A program made the translations under genes and the position numbers. The notes under the pieces are model-generated. The model saw nothing but the letters and a program-made list of their open reading frames with translations, was not told where the DNA came from and searched no databases. A stretch of DNA of 64,000 bases from Mesonia maritima (GTDB lineage: Bacteria > Bacteroidota > Bacteroidia > Flavobacteriales > Flavobacteriaceae): assembly GCF_042433895.1 (NCBI RefSeq), contig NZ_JBHLUA010000027.1, positions 62,001 to 126,000 on the forward strand, written 5' to 3'. This document shows positions 1 through 8,011 of this stretch, piece after piece. The first letter of the stretch is position 1, and the number at the start of each line of letters is the position of its first letter.

Positions 1-304
1 AAATAAATGCCACGCCACGCATGGTTATTCCTAAGAGCATCAACGTAATTGGGATATGTAGATAAACCACAAAAATATTATAATACGCCGGAAAAGCGAT
101 CCATAGAATTACAATGAGAATGATAATCCAAATATGGTTGGCTTCCCAAATTGGTCCCATTACGCGATAAACCGTTTTTTTGGTAACTTCTTGATTTTTA
201 CGAGAGGAAAATAATTCAATTATTCCCGCGCCAAAATCAGCTCCGGCTAAAAGAACGTAGAGAAAAAGTGAAAAAAACAGAAAAAATAAAACTACTGTTA
301 ACAT
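1..304 (-). CDS. cydB: Cytochrome bd ubiquinol oxidase subunit II, N-terminal part
   Basis: Partial gene that runs off the left edge; about 101 N-terminal residues are visible. CydB is the second membrane subunit of the bd-type quinol oxidase, which reduces oxygen at high affinity in the cytoplasmic membrane. The visible protein opens with a hydrophobic helix, then an LAGADFGAG segment and the family hallmark PIWEANHIW, followed by further membrane helices. Its ATG shares one base with the TAA of cydA (TAATG), so the two are translationally coupled. The identification is firm; only the C-terminal two thirds are missing. Confidence 0.95.
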   Translation of the reverse strand, partial: MLTVVLFFLFFSLFLYVLLAGADFGAGIIELFSSRKNQEVTKKTVYRVMGPIWEANHIWIIILIVILWIAFPAYYNIFVVYLHIPITLMLLGITMRGVAFI

Positions 305-1605
305 TAGTCTTGCGTTTGATTAAGCACTCGAATTTGTCGCCACATTAACCAACTTACAACAAAAGTGAGCAATAAATAAATGCTTACGTACATAATTAAA
401 CTATAAAATATTCCCGGCATTGGCGTTACCGCATCTTTTGTTTTCATGATATTATAAATAATCCACGGTTGTCTTCCCACTTCGGTAACAATCCATCCGG
501 CTTCTAACGCCACAAACCCTAGCGGAGCGAGTATCACAAAAAGCAACCAATATTTTTTTGAATTTTGCCAATTGCGCCATTTTAAACTCAGAAAATATAA
601 AATCCCCGCTAAAGCTAACAACGTACCTAGCGCAACCATAAGTTGAAAAGCATAATGAACAATGGCTACTGGCGGTTGTTCATCTTTCGGAAAATCATTT
701 AAGCCTTTTACTTCCGCATCAAAATCGCCAAAAGCAAGAAATGATAACGCATCCGGAATTTCAATTTTGTAATTCACTTCTTGATTTTCTTCATCTACAA
801 TTCCGCCAATATAAAGCGGCGCGCCTTTTTCAGTTTCATAATGCGCTTCTAACGCAGCTAATTTTGCCGGTTGCCGTTCAGCTATATCTTTTGCTGAAAG
901 ATCACCACTAATGGGTTGTAAAATTGCCGCAACCGCGGCGATACTTATTGCTATATTGAATGCTTTTTTATGAAGCTCTTTACGTTTTCCCTTATAAATC
1001 TGAAATGCATGAATTCCTGCAACTGCAAAGCCAGTAGCCACAAAAGCCGCTAAAGTCATATGTAATGCTTGTGTAAACCAAGCTTCATTTAACATTGCTT
1101 GCATTGGCCGAATGTTTGAAAACACCCCGTTTTCATAATCAAAACCTGAAGGCGAATTCATCCAACCATTGGCGGCAACTACTAAAATTCCTGAAGCTAC
1201 TCCTGATATTCCTATAATTACACCGGTGAACCAATGAAATTTTTCGGGTAGTTTTTTCCAACCGTATAAATAAAAACCCAGCGCAATAGCTTCAACAAAA
1301 AATGCTGCACCTTCTAAAGAAAACGGCATCCCAATAATAGGTCCGGCGTGTTTCATAAATTCCGGCCATAATAAACCTAATTCAAATGAAAGTGCTGTGC
1401 CTGAAACCGCTCCGGTCACAAAGAAAATTGCGACTCCACGTTGCCAGGCTTTTGTTAATTCTAAATAGATTTTTTTGCGGGTTTTTAACCATTTAAAATG
1501 TGAAATAACCATAAAAAATGGCATTACCATTCCAATGCAGGCAAATACAATATGAAAGATTAACGTAAGTGCCATTTGAAGACGTGCGGCTTCGAGATTT
1601 TCCAT
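304..1605 (-). CDS. cydA: Cytochrome bd ubiquinol oxidase subunit I
   Basis: CydA carries the hemes and the quinol site of the bd oxidase. Visible hallmarks are the N-terminal ARLQMALTLIFHIVF helix with a heme-ligand histidine, the QALHMTLAAF helix with a second histidine, a short Q-loop, and GRQPWIIYNIMKTKDAVTP near the C-terminus. The periplasmic Q-loop is brief, as in the short-loop subgroup. The frame is open back to a GTG at 1632, but that codon lies inside a perfect TAnnTTTG promoter element (1632-1639). The ATG at 1605, giving MENLEAARLQ and 433 residues, is therefore preferred and matches the usual CydA N-terminus. cydB follows with a one-base overlap. Confidence 0.95.
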   Translation of the reverse strand: MENLEAARLQMALTLIFHIVFACIGMVMPFFMVISHFKWLKTRKKIYLELTKAWQRGVAIFFVTGAVSGTALSFELGLLWPEFMKHAGPIIGMPFSLEGAAFFVEAIALGFYLYGWKKLPEKFHWFTGVIIGISGVASGILVVAANGWMNSPSGFDYENGVFSNIRPMQAMLNEAWFTQALHMTLAAFVATGFAVAGIHAFQIYKGKRKELHKKAFNIAISIAAVAAILQPISGDLSAKDIAERQPAKLAALEAHYETEKGAPLYIGGIVDEENQEVNYKIEIPDALSFLAFGDFDAEVKGLNDFPKDEQPPVAIVHYAFQLMVALGTLLALAGILYFLSLKWRNWQNSKKYWLLFVILAPLGFVALEAGWIVTEVGRQPWIIYNIMKTKDAVTPMPGIFYSLIMYVSIYLLLTFVVSWLMWRQIRVLNQTQD

Positions 1606-1631
1606 AAAAAAGGAAGTTGAAATTGCACTCA

Positions 1632-1639
1632 CAAAGATA
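1632..1639 (-). promoter_or_regulatory. cydA promoter, -7 element
   Basis: On the minus strand this reads TATCTTTG, a perfect match to the Bacteroidota -7 consensus TAnnTTTG, about 27 bases before the ATG of cydA at 1605. No clear TTG is seen at -33. Its position rules out the upstream GTG as the cydA start. Confidence 0.6.
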
Positions 1640-1725
1640 GCTAATCACATAAAGAATAATTGCTGAAAAACGTAAATAATATGCTGCTTTTATATATTTT
1701 AACGTTCAAATGAAATTTATTGAAT

Positions 1726-1829
1726 TATCATCTTAAAACACGATTTTATAGATTATCGTACTTAAAAACGATAATAACATTTATCGCTTTTTTTAACGAT
1801 ATTTTATTATATCGCTTTTTTTAACGATA
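1726..1829. promoter_or_regulatory. Four-site palindromic operator array upstream of satD
   Basis: Three perfect inverted repeats TATCG-N10-CGATA start at 1754, 1782 and 1810, exactly 28 bp apart. A fourth, degenerate copy (TATCA-N10-CGATT) starts at 1726, again 28 bp away. The second and third sites are identical over all 20 bp. The last site ends 7 bp before the satD ATG. This looks like a cooperative operator for a dimeric DNA-binding protein. SatD itself, which has a C-terminal helix-turn-helix, is the obvious candidate, but that assignment is inference. The array also lies upstream of the divergent cydA, though over 90 bp from its promoter. Confidence 0.75.
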
Positions 1830-1836
1830 TTTGAAT

Positions 1837-2448
1837 ATGACAAGTGTACTTACAGGAGATATTATAAATTCGCGAGCCACAAACGCACCGAAAGATTACT
1901 TAGAAATCTTACGAAAAACGCTTTCTTTTTTAGGAAAGGAAAACACAAATTGGGAAATTTTTAGAGGCGATAGTTTTCAATTAGAAATTAAAGAGCCAGA
2001 AAATGCTTTTTGGAAAAGTCTTTATATAAAAGCCGCGCTAAAAAGTATAAAAGGGCTCGATGTTCGCATTGCGATTGGAATTGGCGAAAAAAGTTATGAA
2101 GCTGAAAGTATTTCAGAATCGAGCGGTTCAGCGTTTATTCGTTCGGGCGAAATGTTTGAATTGCTGAAAAAAGAAAAAACAAATTTGCTTATTCATTGCG
2201 GAAATAAAAAACTCAACAGAGAACTGAATGTAAGTTTTAAACTCGCCCTTATCGCAATGGATCATTGGACGCAAAATTCAGCGGAAGTTGTAAAACTAAG
2301 TATAGAATATCCAGATTTTAATCAACATGAATTAGGCGAAAAAATTGGAATTAAACAAAATACCGTTAGCGAACGACAAAAAAGAGCATTTTTAGAGGAA
2401 TTAAAAGAATTTGATGCTATTTTTAGAACGAAAGTACAACAGCTATGA
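1837..2448 (+). CDS. SatD-family protein (putative winged-helix regulator)
   Basis: A 203-residue soluble protein that begins MTSVLTGDIINSR, the conserved opening of the SatD family, named from an acid-tolerance locus of streptococci. The N-terminal two thirds resemble a nucleotidyl-cyclase-like fold in outline (GDSFQLEI, VRIAIGIGE). The C-terminal ~45 residues (HELGEKIGIKQNTVSERQKRA) form a helix-turn-helix. A TTG two codons upstream is in frame, but the ATG at 1837 is preferred because it restores the family N-terminus. The gene overlaps the downstream DUF3307 gene by 4 bases (ATGA), and the two commonly occur together. The adjacent palindrome array suggests autoregulation. Confidence 0.8.
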   Translation: MTSVLTGDIINSRATNAPKDYLEILRKTLSFLGKENTNWEIFRGDSFQLEIKEPENAFWKSLYIKAALKSIKGLDVRIAIGIGEKSYEAESISESSGSAFIRSGEMFELLKKEKTNLLIHCGNKKLNRELNVSFKLALIAMDHWTQNSAEVVKLSIEYPDFNQHELGEKIGIKQNTVSERQKRAFLEELKEFDAIFRTKVQQL

Positions 2449-3158
2449 TTCTATTAATCAAACTTATTTTAGCGCATTTAGTAGGCGATTTTCTCTTCCA
2501 ACCTTACAATTGGGTAAAAGAAAAAGAGCGTGAAAAGCTCGCTTCCCCAAAATTGTACTTGCACGTTTTAATTCATTTATTGCTATATTTTTTAGTGGTT
2601 TGGGATTTTTCAATTTGGTATATTCCAGTTATAATTTCGGCAACGCATTTAATTATCGACGGATTAAAATTGAGTTTACAAACTGAAAAAACGAAACGGC
2701 TTTTCTTTTTTATAGACCAATTGCTTCATTTTGCAGTGATTTTTGCGGTCTGTTTTTTCCTAATAAATTCAAACTTAGCAATTAAATTTCCGCCACAATC
2801 ATTATTGTTTATTACTGGTGCATTTTTCTTAACCACTCCAACTTCAGTAATGATTAAAATGATTATTTCGGTTTATAAACCTCATACTGAAATTGAAAAA
2901 GACGAATCGCTCGATAACGCCGGAAAATATATTGGTATTTTAGAACGATTGCTGGTTTTTGTATTTATTGTTAGTGGTCATTGGGAAGGCGTTGGCTTTC
3001 TTATTGCTGCAAAATCGATCTTCAGGTTTAGTGATTTAACCGCTTCTAAAGACCGAAAACTTACTGAATATATTCTCATCGGGACGCTGTTAAGTTTTGG
3101 TATCGCAATTCTCACCGCCATTATTTGTAACTCTTTACTCTTTAGTTTTGTAATATAA
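2445..3158 (+). CDS. DUF3307 family membrane protein
   Basis: A 237-residue integral membrane protein with about six hydrophobic segments. The N-terminal part matches the DUF3307 pattern: LAHLVGDFLFQP, a HVLIHLLLY segment, and ATHLIIDGLKL with conserved histidines and aspartates. The function of the family is not established. Its start overlaps the satD stop by 4 bases, so it is translationally coupled and should share the palindrome-array control. The C-terminal half (DNAGKYIGILERLLVF, SIFRFSDL) is the extended form seen in Bacteroidota. Confidence 0.8.
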   Translation: MILLIKLILAHLVGDFLFQPYNWVKEKEREKLASPKLYLHVLIHLLLYFLVVWDFSIWYIPVIISATHLIIDGLKLSLQTEKTKRLFFFIDQLLHFAVIFAVCFFLINSNLAIKFPPQSLLFITGAFFLTTPTSVMIKMIISVYKPHTEIEKDESLDNAGKYIGILERLLVFVFIVSGHWEGVGFLIAAKSIFRFSDLTASKDRKLTEYILIGTLLSFGIAILTAIICNSLLFSFVI

Positions 3159-3291
3159 TAAGATTCAAAAAAAGTAGATTTCAATTTATCGGGTAAACCT
3201 TTCAGGCCGGGCTGTCCGTTATATCTTTTTTTGCCATTTGCCAAAGCAACAAAAGGATGCCACTTCCATCCCTTTTACAAAACAAAAAAAA

Positions 3292-3416
3292 CTTTCTAAA
3301 AAGTATTAAAAAGCGTCATTCTGAATTTATTTCAGAATCTCATCATATCGATTTACAAATCTTTATGAGAACCTGAATCGAGTTAAGGTTGACGAGATAA
3401 TTAACTTTTTAGAAAG
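3292..3416. repeat. Dispersed palindromic repeat element, copy 1
   Basis: A non-coding element bounded by perfect 13-bp inverted repeats (CTTTCTAAAAAGT at 3292-3304, ACTTTTTAGAAAG at 3404-3416). Inside, GTCATTCTGAATTT-TTCAGAATCTCATC is followed by ATGAGAACCTGAAT and AAGGTTGAC, so the interior is also largely self-complementary. A second copy with the same internal blocks in opposite orientation is at 42017-42144. It lies between the convergent DUF3307 and carB genes and could act as a bidirectional terminator. The rest of the 3159-3443 gap shows no gene. Confidence 0.75.
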
Positions 3417-3443
3417 CCTCTTTTATCGTTAATTGAAATACAA

Positions 3444-6299
3444 TTAACGCGTTAAATACATTTTTCTTCGTGCATACAGCTCGTAAAAATCATCATCTTT
3501 CAAATCTTTAATGAACAGAATGCTTTCGCCTGTACTTTTCATTTCAGGTCCTAACTGTTTATTTACTTTCGGGAATTTATTGAAAGAAAATACCGGTTGC
3601 TTAATTGCGTAACCTTCTAATTGCGGATTAAATTTAAAATCAGATAATTTCTTATCGCCCAACATTACTTTAGTCGCGTAATTTACATAAGGTTCACCAT
3701 ACGCTTTCGCGATAAACGGAACCGTTCTAGACGCTCTAGGATTTGCTTCAATAATAAAAACTTTATCATCTTTAATCGCAAACTGAATATTGATTAATCC
3801 AACCGTATCGAGTGCCAAAGCAATTTTTCGCGTATGATCTTTAATTTGTTGAAGTACTAAATCTCCTAAATTAAACGGTGGAAGCAACGCATTTGAATCT
3901 CCGGAGTGAATTCCGCAAGGTTCAATATGTTCCATAATTCCGATAATATAAACATCTTCTCCATCGCAAATTGCATCAGCTTCAGCCTCTATTGCACCAT
4001 CTAAATAATGATCGAGCAATAATTTATTATTTGGGATTTTATGTAATAAATCGACAACATGCGCTTCTAATTCCTTTTTATTGATGACAATTTTCATTCC
4101 TTGTCCACCAAGCACGTAAGAAGGTCTTACTAAAATCGGGAAATCTAATTCATCTGCCAAAGCTAAAGCTTCATCGGCAGTTTCTGCTGTTCCAAATTCA
4201 GGATAAGGAATATCGTTGTTTTGTAATAATGTAGAGAAACTTCCGCGATCTTCGGCTAAATCTAGCGCTTTATAGCTGGTTCCCATAATTTTAATTCCGT
4301 AACGATCTAATTTTTCAGCAAGTTTTAAAGCAGTTTGCCCACCAAGCTGAACGATCACGCCTTCCGGTTTTTCGTGACGAATAATGTCGTAAATATGTTC
4401 CCAGAAAACAGGCTCGAAATATAATTTATCGGCAACATCAAAATCGGTTGAAACGGTTTCAGGATTACAGTTAATCATAATGGTTTCATAACCGGCTTCT
4501 GAAGCAGCCATAATTCCGTGAACGCAGCAATAATCGAATTCGATACCTTGCCCAATTCGGTTGGGTCCCGAACCTAAAACAATAATTTTTTTACGATCGG
4601 AAACCACACTTTCATTTTCTACAAAACGATTTCCGTCTGCTGTTTCAACTTCACTTTCAAAAGTTGAATAATAATATGGTGTTTCCGCTTCAAATTCTGC
4701 CGCACACGTATCTACTAATTTATAAACTCTATTAACGTTTAATTCTTCACGTTTTTTATAAACTTCACTTTCTAAACATTTCAGCATATGGGCGATTTGT
4801 CGATCTCCATAGCCTTTTTGTTTTGCTTCTAGTAATAATTCTTTTGGTAAAGTGTCGATAGTGTAGTTCGTCGAAATTTCTTTTTCGAGTACATAAAGTT
4901 CTTCATATTGCTTTAAGAACCACATATCGATTTTCGTGATTTCGTGAATTCTACTTAACGGAATTCCTAATTGAATGGCATCGTAAATTACGAATACGCG
5001 ATCCCAACTTGGGTTGGTAAGTTTTTCTATAATTTGGTCGTAATTGGTATAACCTTTTCCGTCTGCACCTAAACCATTTCTTTTGATTTCTAAAGACTGC
5101 GTTGCTTTATGTAAAGCTTCTTGGAAAGAACGACCAATCCCCATTACTTCTCCAACCGATTTCATTTGTGGACCTAAAATACGGTTAGAACCTTCAAATT
5201 TATCGAAATTCCAACGTGGTATTTTTACAATTACATAGTCTAAACTCGGCTCGAATAAAGCTGAAGTAGTTTTAGTGATTTGATTGTCAAGTTCATCTAA
5301 AGTATAACCTAATGCTAATTTTGCTGCAATTTTCGCGATTGGATATCCAGTCGCTTTTGAAGCCAATGCTGAAGAACGCGAAACACGCGGATTGATTTCA
5401 ATGGCAATTATATCTTCTTTTTCATCTGGACTTACCGCAAATTGAACGTTACAACCGCCGGCAAAATCACCAATATTTCGCATCATTTTTATTGCCATAT
5501 CACGCATACGCTGAAAAGCAGAATCGCTTAACGTCATGGCCGGAGCAACGGTTATCGAATCTCCGGTATGAATTCCCATTGGATCCATATTTTCAACCGT
5601 ACAAATAATTACGACGTTGTTATTTTTATCGCGCAGTAATTCTAATTCGTATTCTTTCCAACCTTGTAAAGCTTTGTCGATAAGCACTTCGTGAATTGGA
5701 GAAACCTCTAAGCCGTGCGATAAAGCTTCTTCAAATTCCTCTTCGGTTTCAACAAATGCTGCCCCTGCTCCACCTAAGGTAAAAGAAGCACGAATAAGTA
5801 ACGGAAGTCCGAATTCTTGCGCTATTTCTTTTCCTTGTAAAATAGATTTTGCAGTTTTTGCAGGCGCTACAGGAATATCGATTCGCGACATGAGTTGTTT
5901 AAACTCTTCTCTGTCTTCAGTGATATTAATTGCATCGATATCTACACCGATAAGTTTTACACCAAAATCTTCCCAAATTCCTTTTTCATCTGCTTCGATA
6001 CATAAATTTAAAGCTGTTTGACCGCCCATAGTTGGTAAAACCGCATCGATTTGTGGATGTTCTTTTAAAATTTGAATAATCGATTTTGTAGTCAGCGGCT
6101 TTAAATAGACGTGATCTGCCATTGACGGATCGGTCATAATTGTTGCCGGATTGGAATTTATAAGAATAGTTTCAATTCCATCTTCACGTAATGAGCGTAA
6201 AGCTTGTGTTCCTGAATAATCGAATTCACAGGCCTGACCTATGATAATAGGTCCAGAACCGATAATTAAAATACTTTTAAGATCTTTATTTTTAGGCAT
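3444..6299 (-). CDS. carB: Carbamoyl-phosphate synthase large subunit
   Basis: CarB makes carbamoyl phosphate from ammonia (delivered by CarA), bicarbonate and two ATP for pyrimidine and arginine synthesis. Both ATP-grasp halves are visible: the first starts at SILIIGSGPIIIGQACEFDYSG, the second at KIIVLGSGPNRIGQGIEFDY near residue 570, each with EINPR or EANPR metal-binding motifs. At 951 residues it lacks the ~140-residue C-terminal MGS-like allosteric domain of the ~1070-residue enterobacterial enzyme; it ends soon after ATKVMLGDKKL. To my knowledge this short form is usual in flavobacteria. It has its own transcription start, since a terminator separates it from rpmH. Confidence 0.97.
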   Translation of the reverse strand: MPKNKDLKSILIIGSGPIIIGQACEFDYSGTQALRSLREDGIETILINSNPATIMTDPSMADHVYLKPLTTKSIIQILKEHPQIDAVLPTMGGQTALNLCIEADEKGIWEDFGVKLIGVDIDAINITEDREEFKQLMSRIDIPVAPAKTAKSILQGKEIAQEFGLPLLIRASFTLGGAGAAFVETEEEFEEALSHGLEVSPIHEVLIDKALQGWKEYELELLRDKNNNVVIICTVENMDPMGIHTGDSITVAPAMTLSDSAFQRMRDMAIKMMRNIGDFAGGCNVQFAVSPDEKEDIIAIEINPRVSRSSALASKATGYPIAKIAAKLALGYTLDELDNQITKTTSALFEPSLDYVIVKIPRWNFDKFEGSNRILGPQMKSVGEVMGIGRSFQEALHKATQSLEIKRNGLGADGKGYTNYDQIIEKLTNPSWDRVFVIYDAIQLGIPLSRIHEITKIDMWFLKQYEELYVLEKEISTNYTIDTLPKELLLEAKQKGYGDRQIAHMLKCLESEVYKKREELNVNRVYKLVDTCAAEFEAETPYYYSTFESEVETADGNRFVENESVVSDRKKIIVLGSGPNRIGQGIEFDYCCVHGIMAASEAGYETIMINCNPETVSTDFDVADKLYFEPVFWEHIYDIIRHEKPEGVIVQLGGQTALKLAEKLDRYGIKIMGTSYKALDLAEDRGSFSTLLQNNDIPYPEFGTAETADEALALADELDFPILVRPSYVLGGQGMKIVINKKELEAHVVDLLHKIPNNKLLLDHYLDGAIEAEADAICDGEDVYIIGIMEHIEPCGIHSGDSNALLPPFNLGDLVLQQIKDHTRKIALALDTVGLINIQFAIKDDKVFIIEANPRASRTVPFIAKAYGEPYVNYATKVMLGDKKLSDFKFNPQLEGYAIKQPVFSFNKFPKVNKQLGPEMKSTGESILFIKDLKDDDFYELYARRKMYLTR

Positions 6300-6335
6300 C
6301 TGAATTAATTAGATAAATGGTTAGGGACAAGATAT

Positions 6336-6364
6336 AAAAAAAGGCGTTACCATTAAGTAACACC
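6336..6364 (-). terminator. rpmH intrinsic terminator
   Basis: Read on the minus strand: GGTGTTAC, a TTAATG loop, GTAACGCC, then seven T residues. It lies just after the rpmH stop (6389) and before the carB start (6299), so rpmH and carB are separate transcription units. Confidence 0.85.
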
Positions 6365-6388
6365 TTTATATTTTAAAATAACAAATCA

Positions 6389-6547
6389 TTATTTTTTATG
6401 TCTGTTTTCTGAAGAGACAGAAAGTCTTTTTCTTCCTTTTGCTCTTCTTTTAGCAAGGACTTTTCTTCCGTTTACACTAGCCATGCGCTCTCTAAATCCG
6501 TGCTTATTTCTTCTTTTTCTCTTTGAGGGTTGAAACGTTCTTTTCAT
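6389..6547 (-). CDS. rpmH: 50S ribosomal protein L34
   Basis: A 52-residue, very basic protein starting MKRTFQPSKRKRRNKHGFR, with the L34 core RMASVNGRKVLAKRRAKGRK. It is a component of the large ribosomal subunit. A canonical promoter lies upstream at 6622-6652 and an intrinsic terminator downstream at 6336-6364, so it is a monocistronic unit. The usual rnpA neighbour is absent here; carB follows instead. The last ~8 residues (SSENRHKK) are a short lineage-type tail. Confidence 0.97.
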   Translation of the reverse strand: MKRTFQPSKRKRRNKHGFRERMASVNGRKVLAKRRAKGRKRLSVSSENRHKK

Positions 6548-6621
6548 TGTAAAATATCTTTAATCTTCTTGAATGTCTTGCTAACTTGCGTCTTTAAGCT
6601 CTCGCTTTTTTTAACTGCGTG

Positions 6622-6652
6622 CAAATATACAATATCTTTTTGCTCTTCCAAA
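6622..6652 (-). promoter_or_regulatory. rpmH promoter
   Basis: On the minus strand TTTG (6652-6649), a 19-bp spacer, then TATATTTG (6629-6622). Both elements match the Bacteroidota sigma-factor consensus. The promoter drives rpmH with a leader of roughly 65-70 bases. Confidence 0.75.
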
Positions 6653-6685
6653 TGTATTTTTAAATAATTTTTTATTAGTTTTTTA

Positions 6686-6693
6686 TACCTTTG
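6686..6693 (+). promoter_or_regulatory. -7 element for the TPR membrane protein gene
   Basis: TACCTTTG, a perfect TAnnTTTG, 20 bp before the ATG at 6714. No clear TTG at -33. It is divergent from the rpmH promoter. Confidence 0.5.
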
Positions 6694-6713
6694 CACTTCG
6701 AAAAAAATAAGCG

Positions 6714-7229
6714 ATGTACAATAAAAATATAAAGTTAGTTTTAGCAGGGGCAATTATTATTTTTGCAATATACCAAATGATAGAAGGTTACATTGGTAAC
6801 GGTATTCTATTATTGCTACTTGCAGGAATTTTTATCTTCTTATATTTTAAAAATGAAATAATCCTTTTAGCTTTTTTGCGTCTAAGAAAGCAAGATATGG
6901 CCGGCGCAAAAAAATGGCTCGATAAAATTAAGAATCCGGAGGCTTCTTTAACCACAAAACAGCAAGGTTATTATTTTTATTTACACGGCTTAATGGTTTC
7001 GCAAAGTAATATAACTCAAGCTGAAAAATATTTTAAAAAAGCAATACGTTTAGGTCTTTCCATGAAACAAGATTTAGCCATGGCAAAATTAAATCTTGCG
7101 GGAATTGCTATGACCAAACGTAGAAAAAGAGAAGCGCAAATGCTTCTAAAAGAAGCCAAACAATTAGATACTCATAATATGCTGACCGATCAAATTAGAA
7201 TGATGAAACAGCAAATGAAAAAAATCTAA
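6714..7229 (+). CDS. TPR-containing membrane protein of unknown function
   Basis: A 171-residue protein with two adjacent hydrophobic segments at about residues 8-24 and 29-46, followed by a cytoplasmic helical region. Residues ~80-155 look like two tetratricopeptide repeats (YYFYLHGLMVSQSNITQAEKY, then LAMAKLNLAGIAMTKRRKRE), which suggests protein-protein interaction at the membrane. No enzyme motif is seen. It is preceded by its own -7 element and followed by a separate gene. I do not recognise a specific function. Confidence 0.7.
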   Translation: MYNKNIKLVLAGAIIIFAIYQMIEGYIGNGILLLLLAGIFIFLYFKNEIILLAFLRLRKQDMAGAKKWLDKIKNPEASLTTKQQGYYFYLHGLMVSQSNITQAEKYFKKAIRLGLSMKQDLAMAKLNLAGIAMTKRRKREAQMLLKEAKQLDTHNMLTDQIRMMKQQMKKI

Positions 7230-7305
7230 TTCTGCATAATTAACATCCTGTTTTAGCAGTTTTGGTTTAAAATTTGTATTTTTAAGAGAACTGAAAGAAC
7301 GGGTT

Positions 7306-8010
7306 ATGAAGAAATTTTCACCTTTTTTCTTATTCGCTTTATTTCCTCTTCTGATTAGTGCTCAACAAGATACGCTTTACTTTTCAGAAGCGGTTTCTTT
7401 ATACATTCCTAAACATAATAAAGAAATTAATGAAGCTTATCGCTATCGCGATTCTGAACGCGCAAAATTCTTGTTCGATTCCCTGGTAAACAATTGTTTA
7501 AAAGGAACCTATATCGATAATTTTAATATTACTTGCTTACGCCGAAATAATGATTGTTTAAACGATTATAAAAAACCTATTTATTTACTTACTTATGCTT
7601 CGTGGTGCGTTCCCGGAAAAGGAGAAATACCCGCGTTAAATGAATTAGCCGAAAAATATAAAGAGGAAATCGATTTTGTAGTACTTTATTGGGATAGCAA
7701 AGCAGAAGTTAAAAAAGTAGCGAAAGAATATACGCGATCGATTCACTTGGTTTATGTAGATGAATTACAAAATAAAGACGCTTATATTGTAAGAAACATG
7801 AAGCATTCGTTAGGTTTCCCCACTACTTTTTACATTGGCTCTAACAAACAAATTATTGATATTAGCCGAATTGAAATGCTTCCGTATACCGAAAAATTTG
7901 AACGTTCTTATAATTTGAATTACAAAAACGTTTCGCAAGGAATTTCAGAAATTTTAGCTTTTGAAGAAGATTTGTTAGCCAAAACTCCGTTTGAAATTTT
8001 ACCGAATTAA
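7306..8010 (+). CDS. Secreted thioredoxin-fold protein without a CXXC pair
   Basis: A 234-residue protein with an N-terminal signal peptide (hydrophobic residues 5-17, then SAQQD). The thioredoxin-like core starts near residue 90 (YLLTYASWCVPGKGEIPALNEL) and retains the cis-proline region GFPTTFYI near 170-177. The motif is W-C-V-P-G-K: the resolving cysteine of a TlpA/thioredoxin WCxxC site is replaced by glycine, so classical dithiol exchange is unlikely. Other cysteines at about 64, 77 and 84 might pair instead. The fold call is good; the role (redox chaperone, or a non-redox relative) is open. Confidence 0.7.
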   Translation: MKKFSPFFLFALFPLLISAQQDTLYFSEAVSLYIPKHNKEINEAYRYRDSERAKFLFDSLVNNCLKGTYIDNFNITCLRRNNDCLNDYKKPIYLLTYASWCVPGKGEIPALNELAEKYKEEIDFVVLYWDSKAEVKKVAKEYTRSIHLVYVDELQNKDAYIVRNMKHSLGFPTTFYIGSNKQIIDISRIEMLPYTEKFERSYNLNYKNVSQGISEILAFEEDLLAKTPFEILPN

Positions 8011-8011
8011 T

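Noticed and set aside
2978..3244. Minus-strand ORF of 88 codons
   Set aside because: Antisense to the DUF3307 gene 3' end and unlike any protein family; non-coding composition.
6544..6753. Minus-strand ORF of 69 codons
   Set aside because: Overlaps the rpmH start and promoter and the divergent gene start; lysine-rich from an AT-rich spacer.
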